A stretch of 62,000 bases of DNA, from assembly GCA_037447655.1 (NCBI GenBank), contig JBBHKE010001434.1, positions 95,473 to 157,472 on the forward strand, given 5' to 3'. Source of the stretch: Zygnema cylindricum. Its lineage: Eukaryota; Streptophyta; Zygnematophyceae; Zygnematales; Zygnemataceae. The notes under the pieces were generated by a model. That model did no database searches, was not told the DNA's origin, and saw only the letters and a program-made list of their open reading frames with translations. Positions 47,381-57,985 of this stretch are shown piece after piece; position 1 is the first letter of the stretch, and each line of letters opens with the position of its first letter. Position numbers and translations under genes: made by a program.

Positions 47381-48083
47381 GGTTATGGGCCTTTCATCAA
47401 GGATTCCTATCTTCAATGGCCAAAAGTATGCTTATTGGGCGGCGATGGTTGAATCGTCGTTTGAAACTGCTGACTTATTGGGGGTCTTGGATGGCTCCCT
47501 TGATGAAACAGATCCAACTTGGGCGAAGAAGAATTCAATGGCAAGGAACAATCTAATCCTTTGTATTTCAAAAAATTTGGTCATGTCTCGACTGAAAATG
47601 AAGAAGGCGAGGGAGATTTGGACGTCTCTCAAATCCGCTTTTGAGAAAGCGAATGTTCAAGAGGAGCTTTTGGTGGCTGGGAAAATTTGGGGATACAAAT
47701 ACACGGGGGGATCTATGGTAGAGTATTGTGACAATTTTCGTGCGCTCATTGATGCTCACTCTTCTGCTGCGGGGTCATTTCTTGAGTTTCAACAGGCAGC
47801 TTTGCTTATTAGAGGTCTCCCTAGTAGCATGAAGGGTGTGTCTAATCAGTTAAAGAGTCATGATAAAGCTAGCTGGTCATTTCAGTTAGCATATAATCTT
47901 ATATTGGAGGAAGAAACAAATACTAAACTCCTTGAGGGAGAAGGAAAAGTTGAAGCATTTGCAACAGACTTTGACAAAAGAATTCAGTTAAATCAGAATA
48001 GGAATCAGTTTAACCAGAATCAGAATCAGTTTAATCAGAGGCAGAATAGGCCATCTACTACTACTTGTTTCTATTGTTCTTAG
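47322..48083 (+). pseudogene. Copia A copy 1 gag
   Basis: 253 codons from the ATG at 47322 inside the LTR; an alternative ATG lies in the primer site (47385). It has the copia gag (UBN2-type) features FNGQKYAYWAAMVESSFE, WAKKNSMARNNLILCI and ARE/IWTSLKSAFEK. A QN-rich linker follows, then the zinc knuckle CFYC...H....C. The frame is cut by TAG (48081-48083) inside the knuckle, between its second Cys and the His. The identical stop is in copy 2. Gag forms the virus-like particle that packages element RNA. The frame continues in phase into the protease after the stop. Confidence 0.85.
47381..47391 (+). promoter_or_regulatory. Primer-binding site, half-tRNA-iMet type (copy 1)
   Basis: GGTTATGGGCC directly follows the CA of LTR1. 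It is complementary to the anticodon-loop part of initiator methionine tRNA (GGCCCAUAACC), the internal primer position known for Drosophila copia, and not to the 3' end of the tRNA used by most plant copia elements (TGGTATCAGAGC). The ATG in it (47385-47387) is in the gag frame. Confidence 0.8.
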
Positions 48084-51000
48084 AAGCGTCACGGATACAG
48101 GTACTGTCCTAAATTGAAAAAGGCTAATGAGACAGGTTTATACAGGCCAGGTTGGCAACAAAGCCTGTATCACAGAGGTTTTTCTGGAAATCCTTCACGT
48201 GGAAATGCTCTCTTTTCAGCTTATGCAACTGATGCAGATGAGTCACTAAGCTTCAATGAGCAAGAGGAGGCGGAGTTATTTGCTATGGCTGCTGCCATGG
48301 AGGGTCCAAAGGATGCAGGATGGATCATGGACACGGGAGCGTCTGCCCATATGTGTTGGAACAAGGCGGCTTTTACGAATCTGCAGCAAACATCTCCAAG
48401 GAGTATCTACTATGCTTGTGGCATGAGTGTTCAAACCTCAACTCAGGGTGATGTATCTTTGATGGTAGATGTGGGGGGGAAGTCGGTAGAGAGAACCCTT
48501 CACAATGTTTTGTATGTACCAGACTTTAAGAAAAATCTATTTTCTATATCATTAGTGGAGAGCAAAGGCTTTGAGGTTGTTTTGAAAGGAGGAAGACAGG
48601 TTGTTAGCAAGAAAGGGAAAGTAGCAGTAACAGGGACTAGAGATGCTAGCAAAATGTACCGGATGGACATGGCGGAATGTAAAGAAAATGATGTTCTCTA
48701 CTCCAGTGTACAATCTGAAAATGAGTTGTGGCATAAAAGATTAGGACATATGAACTATGATAGTCTTAAGAAAATGGTGAATTTGGGAAAAGTCGAGGGA
48801 GTTTCTCTCAGTTCTCATCCTATAAAATCATGTGATGGTTGCTCACTTGGCAAGATTCACAAATTGCCACTTCCACAGGAAACGGACAAGAGATCGGAGA
48901 AAGTTCTACAACTAATACACTCTGATGTTCTCGGTCCCTCACAAGTGGCTTCAGCTGGAGGCGTCCACTATATGGTTACATTCACAGATGACTACTCGAG
49001 GTACACTAAAGTCTACTTCATGCAACATAAGAGTGAAGCGTTCACTCACTTCAAACATTACAAAGCGTGGGCGGAAAAGCTTCATGGAGTTCCAATCTTG
49101 GCGTTGAGATCGGACAATGGGGGAGAATACACACCAAAGGAATTCGAAGAATTCCTCATTCAAGAAGGTATTAGTCACAATCTTACTGTTCCTTACACAC
49201 CAGAACAGAATGGTGTTTCTGAAAGATTAAATAGAACAGTGACAGAGAGTGCTCGGTCCATGCTTGCAGATAAAGGGCTAGATTTGAAATTCTGGGCTGA
49301 AGCACTAAACTGTGCTGTTTATATTAAGAATAGAATTGCTTCTAGATCTGTTAGCACTACACCTTATGAGCTTTGGACAGGAAAGAAACCTGATGTTAGC
49401 CACTTTAAAATCTTTGGCAGCAAGTGTTTTATTCTAGATACTTCACAGGATAGATGGAAAATGGAGCCTAAGGGCTTACCAGGAATTTTTATGGGGTATG
49501 ATGATAACGCAAAAGGATATAGGGTTTTTCTATTTGAGAAACAGAAAGTAATTATTTCTAGGAATATCCAGATTAAAGATGAACAGGACTCGGTTGACCA
49601 TTTTAAAGTGCCAGATCAACAGGCGAAGGAAAAGCAAGAATATGTCATTTTTCACCATACTCAGCGAGTCTACTTTCCACCGGCAAGTGCGACACCTCTT
49701 TCTCCGGTTCCTCTGGTGCCTTTATAAGATGCATCGCAACAAGATACCCCTCGAGTGGAAGGAACTACTACAGACTTTGTACAGGATCAAGTTACGGTTC
49801 AACCAAAACAGAAAAATCAGAGGTTGCCGACGATCTCAGCCTCAGAATTTCCGGGGGGAAAGAGATCTAGCAGCCGTCTGCAATCAAGCTCTCACTTTGC
49901 TTTTTCTGCAGCTACAGAGGAGCCTCTAACGATCCAGGAGGCCTTCTCATCACCTGAGAGAAATCAGTGGATCGAGGCGGCAAACGATGAAATGAAGTCT
50001 ATTATGGAGGCACAGACATGGGAGCTGGTGGATCTTCCTCCGGGCAGAAAAGCCATCGGCAGCAAATGGGTATTTAAGGTGAAGCTGAACCCGGACAACA
50101 CAATCGAAAGATATAAGGCGAGACTAGTGGCCAAGGGGTATAATCAAAAAGAAGGTATTGACTTTGAGGAAACCTTCTCTTGTGTTGTCAGATTTTCCCA
50201 CTGTTAGAATTTTGCTAAGTCTAACTGCTATAGAGAATATGGAAATACAACAGATGGATGTTAAAACTGCTTTCTTGCATGGAGAGTTAGAAGAAACCAT
50301 TTATATGAAACTACCTGAAATGTATGTTGAAAAGGGAAAGGAAGAATTAGTGTGTAAATTGATGAAATCTTTGTATGGGCTAAAATAAGCCCCGCGTCAG
50401 TGGAATTTGAAGTTAGATGAGTTTTTGACTGGGCTGGGATTTAAGAGAATTAGCTCAGATCATTCTGTATATGTCTTACAAGGGGAGGATGGGATACTTT
50501 ACATTGCTGTATATGTGGATGACTTATTATTAATAAGTAAGTCAATGGATGAAATAAACCGCATTAAAGCGGCTTTAAGGTCTAGGTTTGAGATGAAGGA
50601 CCTCGGTGAGGCCAAATACATTTTAGGAATACAGGTAGAAAGAGACAGAAACAAGAGGCTGATTATGTTGACTTAGAAAGAAGCAATAGGTAATATGCTA
50701 GAAAGATTTGAAATGAAAGATGTGAAAGGATCCGTAACTCCCATGGAATTCAAGCAGAAATTAGAAGGAATGGATACAGATTCAGGCATAATTGTCGGTG
50801 AGAGTTTAGAGACAGGGGAGGAAGAGTTTATGGCTTCAAAGCCATATAGACAAGTAGTTCGAAGTCTTATATATTTTATGAATTGTACGAGACCCGACAT
50901 TGCAACAGTTGTGGGAGTCTTGAGTAAAAGTCTGCAGAATCCTAAAAGGGCAGACTGGGAAGCAGCGAAAAGAGTGTTGAGATATCTTGTAGGTACTCGA

Positions 51001-51498
51001 AATCTCAAGCTTGTTCTCGGAGGAGGAGAGGTGAAAATCCAGACGTGGAGCGATGCTAGCTATGGGGACATGCCAAGCCGGAAATCTACAACCGGCTTCG
51101 TTCTGAAGATTGGAGACGGAACTTGCTGCTGGAGTAGCAAATTACAAAAGGTTACAGCTCAATCCACAATGGAGTCAGAATATATGGCAGCAACTTCCGC
51201 CCTCAAGGAGCTTCTATGGGTCAAGTCCATTTTACAAGAACTTGGGTATATGCAAATTGGCCCTCAAGCTATCTGGTGTGACAACCAAGCTGCCATAGCT
51301 ATTGCCTCTAACCCCAGCCATCACTTTAAGAGCAAACACATGGTTTTTAGACTACATTTTGTTAGAGAAAAAATACTTGCAAAAGTCGTTAAATTGTGTT
51401 ATTTACCAGATGAGAAGATGGTGGCTGACATGTTAACAAAAGCCCTTCCTGCTCCTAAGTTACAATTTTGCAGAGATGCTATTGGACTAAGTGAGTAA
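48084..51498 (+). pseudogene. Copia A copy 1 pol (protease, integrase, RT, RNase H)
   Basis: Protease WIMDTGASAHMC (Asp codon at 48330). Integrase zinc region LWHKRLGH...CDGCSLGK (48725-48860), core D, D, E in HSDVLGP, RSDNGGEY and PEQNGVSERLNR (to about 49235). RT starts about 49960 (NDEMKSIMEAQTWELVDLPP), [14 protein letters not shown] near 50250, catalytic YVDD at 50512-50523. RNase H has WSDASYGD, STMESEYMAA and CDNQAAIAIASNP. Lesions: TAA at 49725-49727, a frameshift near 50190 (stop at 50205), TAA at 50386 in the conserved LYGLK(Q)APR, and TAG at 50674. The first three are shared with copy 2; the last is not. KHMDVR of copy 2 is KHMVFR here, removing an RNase H acidic residue. The element cannot make a full polyprotein and would need help in trans. 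Confidence 0.9.
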
Positions 51499-51510
51499 CT
51501 GAGTCTAAAG

Positions 51511-51521
51511 ATTTAGGGGAG
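51511..51521 (+). other. Copia A polypurine tract, copy 1
   Basis: ATTTAGGGGAG directly upstream of the LTR2 TG. Same sequence at 56688-56698 in copy 2. Confidence 0.85.
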
Positions 51522-52558
51522 TGTTGTAATTTATAAATCTTTATTTCAGTTAATAGGGGTAAAAATAACTTAGGATATTTTTCCTAGTAGTCTACTGTAA
51601 GACTTACCTTAATTAGTGTTACAGTAGCAAGAGGTACAGTAGAGTGTATCGTACTGTATCGTACTTTTGCAGGGACACGTGTCGGCGAAATAACGTATGC
51701 AAGTTTTTGGAGTAGCGCCGACAATCAGCCATACGCGTCAAAAAGTTGACGATGCGATTCACATGATCGGACGAATGAGATCTGTTCCGAGTATTCCGGA
51801 AACATATGGTACAGCTCGACGGTACCATCGTCGATCGAATTTGTTCCAACGGACGCGATTCACCTGGGACCACAAGCGCGATTCACGAGGGACCACAAGC
51901 GTGATTCGCGTGGGACCACAAGTGACGAAGCACTCAGGTGCTTCGTACTACATGACCACATTGGGTTGGACTTTAGCGGTCACCGCTGACAAAGCATTTG
52001 GAACGTTTTGTGTACGATTAGAACGTTTTGTGTACGGATCAATTTCTGTAAATATCTGAATAAAATTAGTTTGTAGTTTAGTGTGATAAAAAATAGTGTT
52101 CCGTTAATCAGGTTTTAGAAAATAGTAATTAGGTTTTTAAGGTACAGTAACGTACTTGTAGGATGCTTTGTCGTTAGTCAGGATAATAACCGTAGTAACG
52201 GTTACCCGAATTAGTGTAGATCAGTAGATACACACTGTGAGTATATAACTTAGGACTTAAACAATTTTGTAGTATCCAGTTTTGGGAATATGATTTTCTA
52301 AGGGCAGTTTTTGGGAAACTTCCAGACATCATATCTTATGGTTTACAAGGTCATTTGGGCTGCAATTTTGGGAATTGTCATTTTATTGTATTGTGTATCA
52401 CTGTGGGAAATTTTAAGCATATTGGCTTTCTGAGTCATATTTTGTGTCAGATCTAAGTTGGCTGTAAAGTAGGTACTTTGATAGTTTCTGCTGTTTTTCA
52501 TGTCTACTTCCACTACTACTGCTGGTTCACCGCCTGCAACGGTGGTTGTAGAACAACA
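51522..52558 (+). repeat. Copia A LTR2 (shared by both copies)
   Basis: 1037 bp, same ends as LTR1. It is at once the 3' LTR of copy 1 and the 5' LTR of copy 2; there is a polypurine tract before it and a primer site after it, and no target duplication on either side. TATATAA at 52242-52248. Confidence 0.92.
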
Positions 52559-53261
52559 GGTTATGGGCCTTTCATCAAGGATTCCTATCTTCAATGGCCA
52601 AAAGTATGCTTATTGGGCGGCGATGGTTGAATCGTCGTTTGAAACTGCTGACTTATTGGGGGTCTTGGATGGCTCCCTTGATGAAACAGATCCAACTTGG
52701 GCGAAGAAGAATTCAATGGCAAGGAACAATCTAATCCTTTGTATTTCAAAAAATTTGGTCATGTCTCGACTGAAAATGAAGAAGGCGAGGGAGATTTGGA
52801 CGTCTCTCAAATCCGCTTTTGAGAAAGCGAATGTTCAAGAGGAGCTTTTGGTGGCTGGGAAAATTTGGGGATACAAATACACGGGGGGATCTATGGTAGA
52901 GTATTGTGACAATTTTCGTGCGCTCATTGATGCTCACTCTTCTGCTGCGGGGTCATTTCTTGAGTTTCAACAGGCAGCTTTGCTTATTAGAGGTCTCCCT
53001 AGTAGCATGAAGGGTGTGTCTAATCAGTTAAAGAGTCATGATAAAGCTAGCTGGTCATTTCAGTTAGCATATAATCTTATATTGGAGGAAGAAACAAATA
53101 CTAAACTCCTTGAGGGAGAAGGAAAAGTTGAAGCATTTGCAACAGACTTTGACAAAAGAATTCAGTTAAATCAGAATAGGAATCAGTTTAACCAGAATCA
53201 CAATCAGTTTAATCAGAGGCAGAATAGGCCATCTACTACTACTTGTTTCTATTGTTCTTAG
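52500..53261 (+). pseudogene. Copia A copy 2 gag
   Basis: Same as copy 1 gag apart from one visible Gln-to-His change in the QN-rich linker. It has the same TAG in the zinc knuckle at 53259-53261 and starts in LTR2. Recognition and role as for copy 1. Confidence 0.85.
52559..52569 (+). promoter_or_regulatory. Primer-binding site, half-tRNA-iMet type (copy 2)
   Basis: GGTTATGGGCC after the CA of LTR2, identical to the copy 1 site. Confidence 0.8.
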
Positions 53262-56200
53262 AAGCGTCACGGATACAGGTACTGTCCTAAATTGAAAAAG
53301 GCTAATGAGACAGGTTTATACAGGCCAGGTTGGCAACAAAGCCAGTATCACAGAGGTTTTTCTGGAAATCCTTCACGTGGAAATGCTCTCTTTTCAGCTT
53401 ATGCAACTGATGCAGATGAGTCACTAAGCTTCAATGAGCAAGAGGAGGCGGAGTTATTTGCTATGGCTGCTGCCATGGAGGGTCCAAAGGATGCAGGATG
53501 GATCATGGACACGGGAGCGTCTGCCCATATGTGTTGGAACAAGGCGGCTTTTACGAATCTGCAGCAAACATCTCCAAGGAGTATCTACTATGCTTGTGGC
53601 ATGAGTGTTCAAACCTCAGCTCAGGGTGATGTATCTTTGATGGTAGATGTGGGGGGGAAGTCGGTAGAGAGAACCCTTCACAATGTTTTGTATGTACCAG
53701 ACTTTAAGAAAAATCTATTTTCTATATCATTAGTGGAGAGCAAAGGCTTTGAGGTTGTTCTGAAAGGAGGAAGACAGGTTGTTAGCAAGAAAGGGAAAGT
53801 AGCAGTAACAGGGACTAGAGATGCTAGCAAAATGTACCGGATGGACATGGCGGAATGTAAAGAAAATGATGTTCTCTACTCCAGTGTACAATCTGAAAAT
53901 GAGTTGTGGCATAAAAGATTAGGACATATGAACTATGATAGTCTTAAGAAAATGGTGAATTTGGGAAAAGTCGAGGGAGTTTCTCTCAGTTCTCATCCTA
54001 TAAAATCATGTGATGGTTGCTCACTTGGCAAGATTCACAAATTGCCACTTCCACAGGAAACGGACAAGAGATCGGAGAAAGTTCTACAACTAATACACTC
54101 TGATGTTCTCGGTCCCTCACAAGTGGCTTCAGCTGGAGGCGTCCACTATATGGTTACATTCACAGATGACTACTCGAGGTACACTAAAGTCTACTTCATG
54201 CAACATAAGAGTGAAGCGTTCACTCACTTCAAACATTACAAAGCGTGGGCGGAAAAGCTTCATGGAGTTCCAATCTTGGCGTTGAGATCGGACAATGGGG
54301 GAGAATACACACCAAAGGAATTCGAAGAATTCCTCATTCAAGAAGGTATTAGTCACAATCTTACTGTTCCTTACACACCAGAACAGAATGGTGTTTCTGA
54401 AAGATTAAATAGAACAGTGACAGAGAGTGCTCGGTCCATGCTTGCAGATAAAGGGCTAGATTTGAAATTCTGGGCTGAAGCACTAAACTGTGCTGTTTAT
54501 ATTAAGAATAGAATTGCTTCTAGATCTGTTAGCACTACACCTTATGAGCTTTGGACAGGAAAGAAACCTGATGTTAGCCACTTTAAAATCTTTGGCAGCA
54601 AGTGTTTTATTCTAGATACTTCACAGGATAGATGGAAAATGGAGCCTAAGGGCTTACCAGGAATTTTTATGGGGTATGATGATAACGCAAAAGGATATAG
54701 GGTTTTTCTATTTGAGAAACAGAAAGTAATTATTTCTAGGAATATCCAGATTAAAGATGAACAGGACTCGGTTGACCATTTTAAAGTGCCAGATCAACAG
54801 GCGAAGGAAAAGCAAGAATATGTCATTTTTCACCATACTCAGCGAGTCTACTTTCCACCGGCAAGTGCGACACCTCTTTCTCCGGTTCCTCTGGTGCCTT
54901 TATAAGATGCATCGCAACAAGATACCCCTCGAGTGGAAGGAACTACTACAGACTTTGTACAGGATCAAGTTACGGTTCAACCAAAACAGAAAAATCAGAG
55001 GTTGCCGACGATCTCAGCCTCAGAATTTCCGGGGGGAAAGAGATCTAGCAGCCGTCTGCAATCAAGCTCTCACTTTGCTTTTTCTGCAGCTACAGAGGAG
55101 CCTCTAACGATCCAGGAGGCCTTCTCATCACCTGAGAGAAATCAGTGGATCGAGGCGGCAAACGATGAAATGAAGTCTATTATGGAGGCACAGACATGGG
55201 AGCTGGTGGATCTTCCTCCGGGCAGAAAAGCCATCGGCAGCAAATGGGTATTTAAGGTGAAGCTGAACCCGGACAACACAATCGAAAGATATAAGGCGAG
55301 ACTAGTGGCCAAGGGGTATAATCAAAAAGAAGGTATTGACTTTGAGGAAACCTTCTCTTGTGTTGTCAGATTTTCCCACTGTTAGAATTTTGCTAAGTCT
55401 AACTGCTATAGAGAATATGGAAATACAACAGATGGATGTTAAAACTGCTTTCTTGCATGGAGAGTTAGAAGAAACCATTTATATGAAACTACCTGAAATG
55501 TATGTTGAAAAGGGAAAGGAAGAATTAGTGTGTAAATTGATGAAATCTTTGTATGGGCTAAAATAAGCCCCGCGTCAGTGGAATTTGAAGTTAGATGAGT
55601 TTTTGACTGGGTGGGATTTAAGAGAATTAGCTCAGATCATTCTGTATATGTCTTACAAGGGGAGGATGGGATACTTTACATTGCTGTATATGTGGATGAC
55701 TTATTATTAATAAGTAAGTCAATGGATGAAATAAACCGCATTAAAGCGGCTTTAAGGTCTAGGTTTGAGATGAAGGACCTCGGTGAGGCCAAATACATTT
55801 TAGGAATACAGGTAGAAAGAGACAGAAACAAGAGGCTGATTATGTTGACTCAGAAAGAAGCAATAGGTAATATGCTAGAAAGATTTGAAATGAAAGATGT
55901 GAAAGGATCCGTAACTCCCATGGAATTCAGGCAGAAATTAGAAGGAATGGATACAGATTCAGGCATAATTGTCGGTGAGAGTTTAGAGACAGGGGAGGAA
56001 GAGTTTATGGCTTCAAAGCCATATAGACAAGTAGTTGGAAGTCTTATATATTTTATGAATTGTACGAGACCCGACATTGCAGCAGCTGTGGGAGTCTTGA
56101 GTAGAAGTCTGCAGAATCCTAAAAGGGCAGACTGGGAAGCAGCGAAAAGAGTGTTGAGATATCTTGCAGGTACTCGAAATCTCAAGCTTGTTCTCGGAGG

Positions 56201-56675
56201 AGGAGAGGTGAAAATCCAGACGTGGAGCGATGCTAGCTATGGGGACATGCCAAGCCGGAAATCTACAACCGGCTTCGTTCTGAAGATTGGAGACGGAACT
56301 TGCTGCTGGAGTAGCAAATTACAAAAGGTTACAGCTCAATCCACAATGGAGTCAGAATATATGGCAGCAGCTTCCGCCCTCAAGGAGCTCCTATGGGTCA
56401 AGTCCATTTTACAAGAACTTGGGTATATGCAAATTGGCCCTCAAGCTATCTGGTGTGACAACCAAGCTGCCATAGCTATTGCCTCTAACCCCAGCCATCA
56501 CTTTAAGAGCAAACACATGGATGTTAGACTACATTTTGTTAGAGAAAAAGTACTTGCAAAAGTCGTTAAATTGTGTTATTTACCAGATGAGAAGATGGTG
56601 GCTGACATGTTAACAAAAGCCCTTCCTGCTCCTAAGTTACAATTTTGCAGAGATGCTATTGGACTAAGTGAGTAA
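53262..56675 (+). pseudogene. Copia A copy 2 pol (protease, integrase, RT, RNase H)
   Basis: Same domain order and active-site motifs as copy 1. It shares TAA at 54903-54905, the frameshift near 55370 and TAA at 55564-55566. It also has its own 1-bp deletion near 55612 (GGGTGGGA where copy 1 has GGGCTGGGA), which accounts for the 1-bp length difference. CAG at 55851-55853 is intact where copy 1 has TAG, and the frame from 55611 to the stop at 56675 is fully open, including YVDD, WSDASYGD, MESEYMAA, CDNQAAIA and KHMDVRLHF. This RT-RNase H end is therefore better preserved than in copy 1. It is still not translatable as a whole. Confidence 0.9.
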
Positions 56676-56698
56676 CTGAGTCTAAAGATTTAGGGGAG

Positions 56699-57735
56699 TG
56701 TTGTAATTTATAAATCTTTATTTCAGTTAATAGGGGTAAAAATAACTTAGGATATTTTTCCTAGTAGTCTACTGTAAGACTTACCTTAATTAGTGTTACA
56801 GTAGCAAGAGGTACAGTAGAGTGTATCGTACTGTATCGTACTTTTGCAGGGACACGTGTCGGCGAAATAACGTATGCAGGTTTTTGGAGTAGCGCCGACA
56901 ATCAGCCATACGCGTCAAAAAGTTGACGATGCGATTCACATGATCGGACGAATGAGATATGTTCCGAGTATTCCGGAAACATATGGTACAGCTCGACGGT
57001 ACCATCGTCGATCGAATTTGTTCCAACGGACGCGATTCACCTGGGACCACAAGCGCGATTCACGAGGGACCACAAGCGTGATTCGCGTGGGACCACAAGT
57101 GACGAAGCACTCAGGTGCTTCGTACTACATGACCACATTGGGTTGGACTTTAGCGGTCACCGCTGACAACGCATTTGGAACGTTTTGTGTACGATTAGAA
57201 CGTTTTGTGTACGGATCAATTTCTGTAAATATCTGAATAACATTAGTTTGTAGTTTAGTGTGATAAAAAATAGTGTTCCGTTAATCAGGTTTTAGAAAAT
57301 AGTAATTAGGTTTTTAAGGTACAGTAACGTACTTGTAGGATGCTTTGTCGTTAGTCAGGATAATAACCGTAGTAACGGTTACCCGAATTAGTGTAGATCA
57401 GTAGATACACACTGTGAGTATATAACTTAGGACTTAGACAATTTTGTAGTATCCAGTTTTGGGAATATGATTTTCTAAGGGCAGTTTTTGGGAAACTTCC
57501 AGACATCATATCTTATGGTTTACAAGGTCATTTGGGCTGCAATTTTGGGAATTGTCATTTTATTGTATTGTGTATCACTGTGGGAAATTTTAAGCATATT
57601 GGCTTTCTGAGTCATATTTTGTGTCAGATCTAAGTTGGCCGTAAAGTAGGTACTTTGATAGTTTCTGCTGTTTTTCATGTCTACTTCCACTACTACTGCT
57701 GGTTCACCGCCTGCAACGGTGGTTGTAGAACAACA
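56699..57735 (+). repeat. Copia A LTR3
   Basis: 1037 bp ending CAACA, followed by AGATT (57736-57740) and then hAT sequence. It carries the truncated gag start at its end (ATG at 57677). By eye it differs from LTR1 at about 5 and from LTR2 at about 6 positions. TATATAA at 57419-57425. Confidence 0.92.
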
Positions 57736-57985
57736 AGATTGACCTTTAATATACTCGAATGGTTGAAAAAAAAATCAAGTGTACGTGCGAAAGATGGAGG
57801 ATTTCCTTTTTAAGCTTTTGTCGCTAGATCAGTTCTAGCTATTCCACCTTCTAGCTCTATGTCCGATGCATTTTTCGGATGAAGGAACCACAGGAGGTCC
57901 TCATCACCTAACACCTACATCGAGTTTTAGATGTTTCTTAAGAATTCATTTTTTTAAATGTGTAGCTTCGAGTCGAAAGGAATCC
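57736..57985 (+). pseudogene. hAT transposase pseudogene, C-terminal segment (dimerisation domain)
   Basis: Continues the frame interrupted at 46343: after AGATT the sequence reads LTFNILEWLKKK, like the hAT (D)ILxWWK motif. It then shifts frame to ARSVLAIPPSSSMSDAFF, the A..vLaIPaSS..sE.vFS block, followed by SSSPNTYIEF and MFLKNS, as in the LsP.tvE.l..LK end of the hAT dimerisation domain. Three or four stops and frameshifts are present. The second AGATT copy is 57736-57740. Beyond 57985 no further hAT motif was recognised. Confidence 0.75.
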
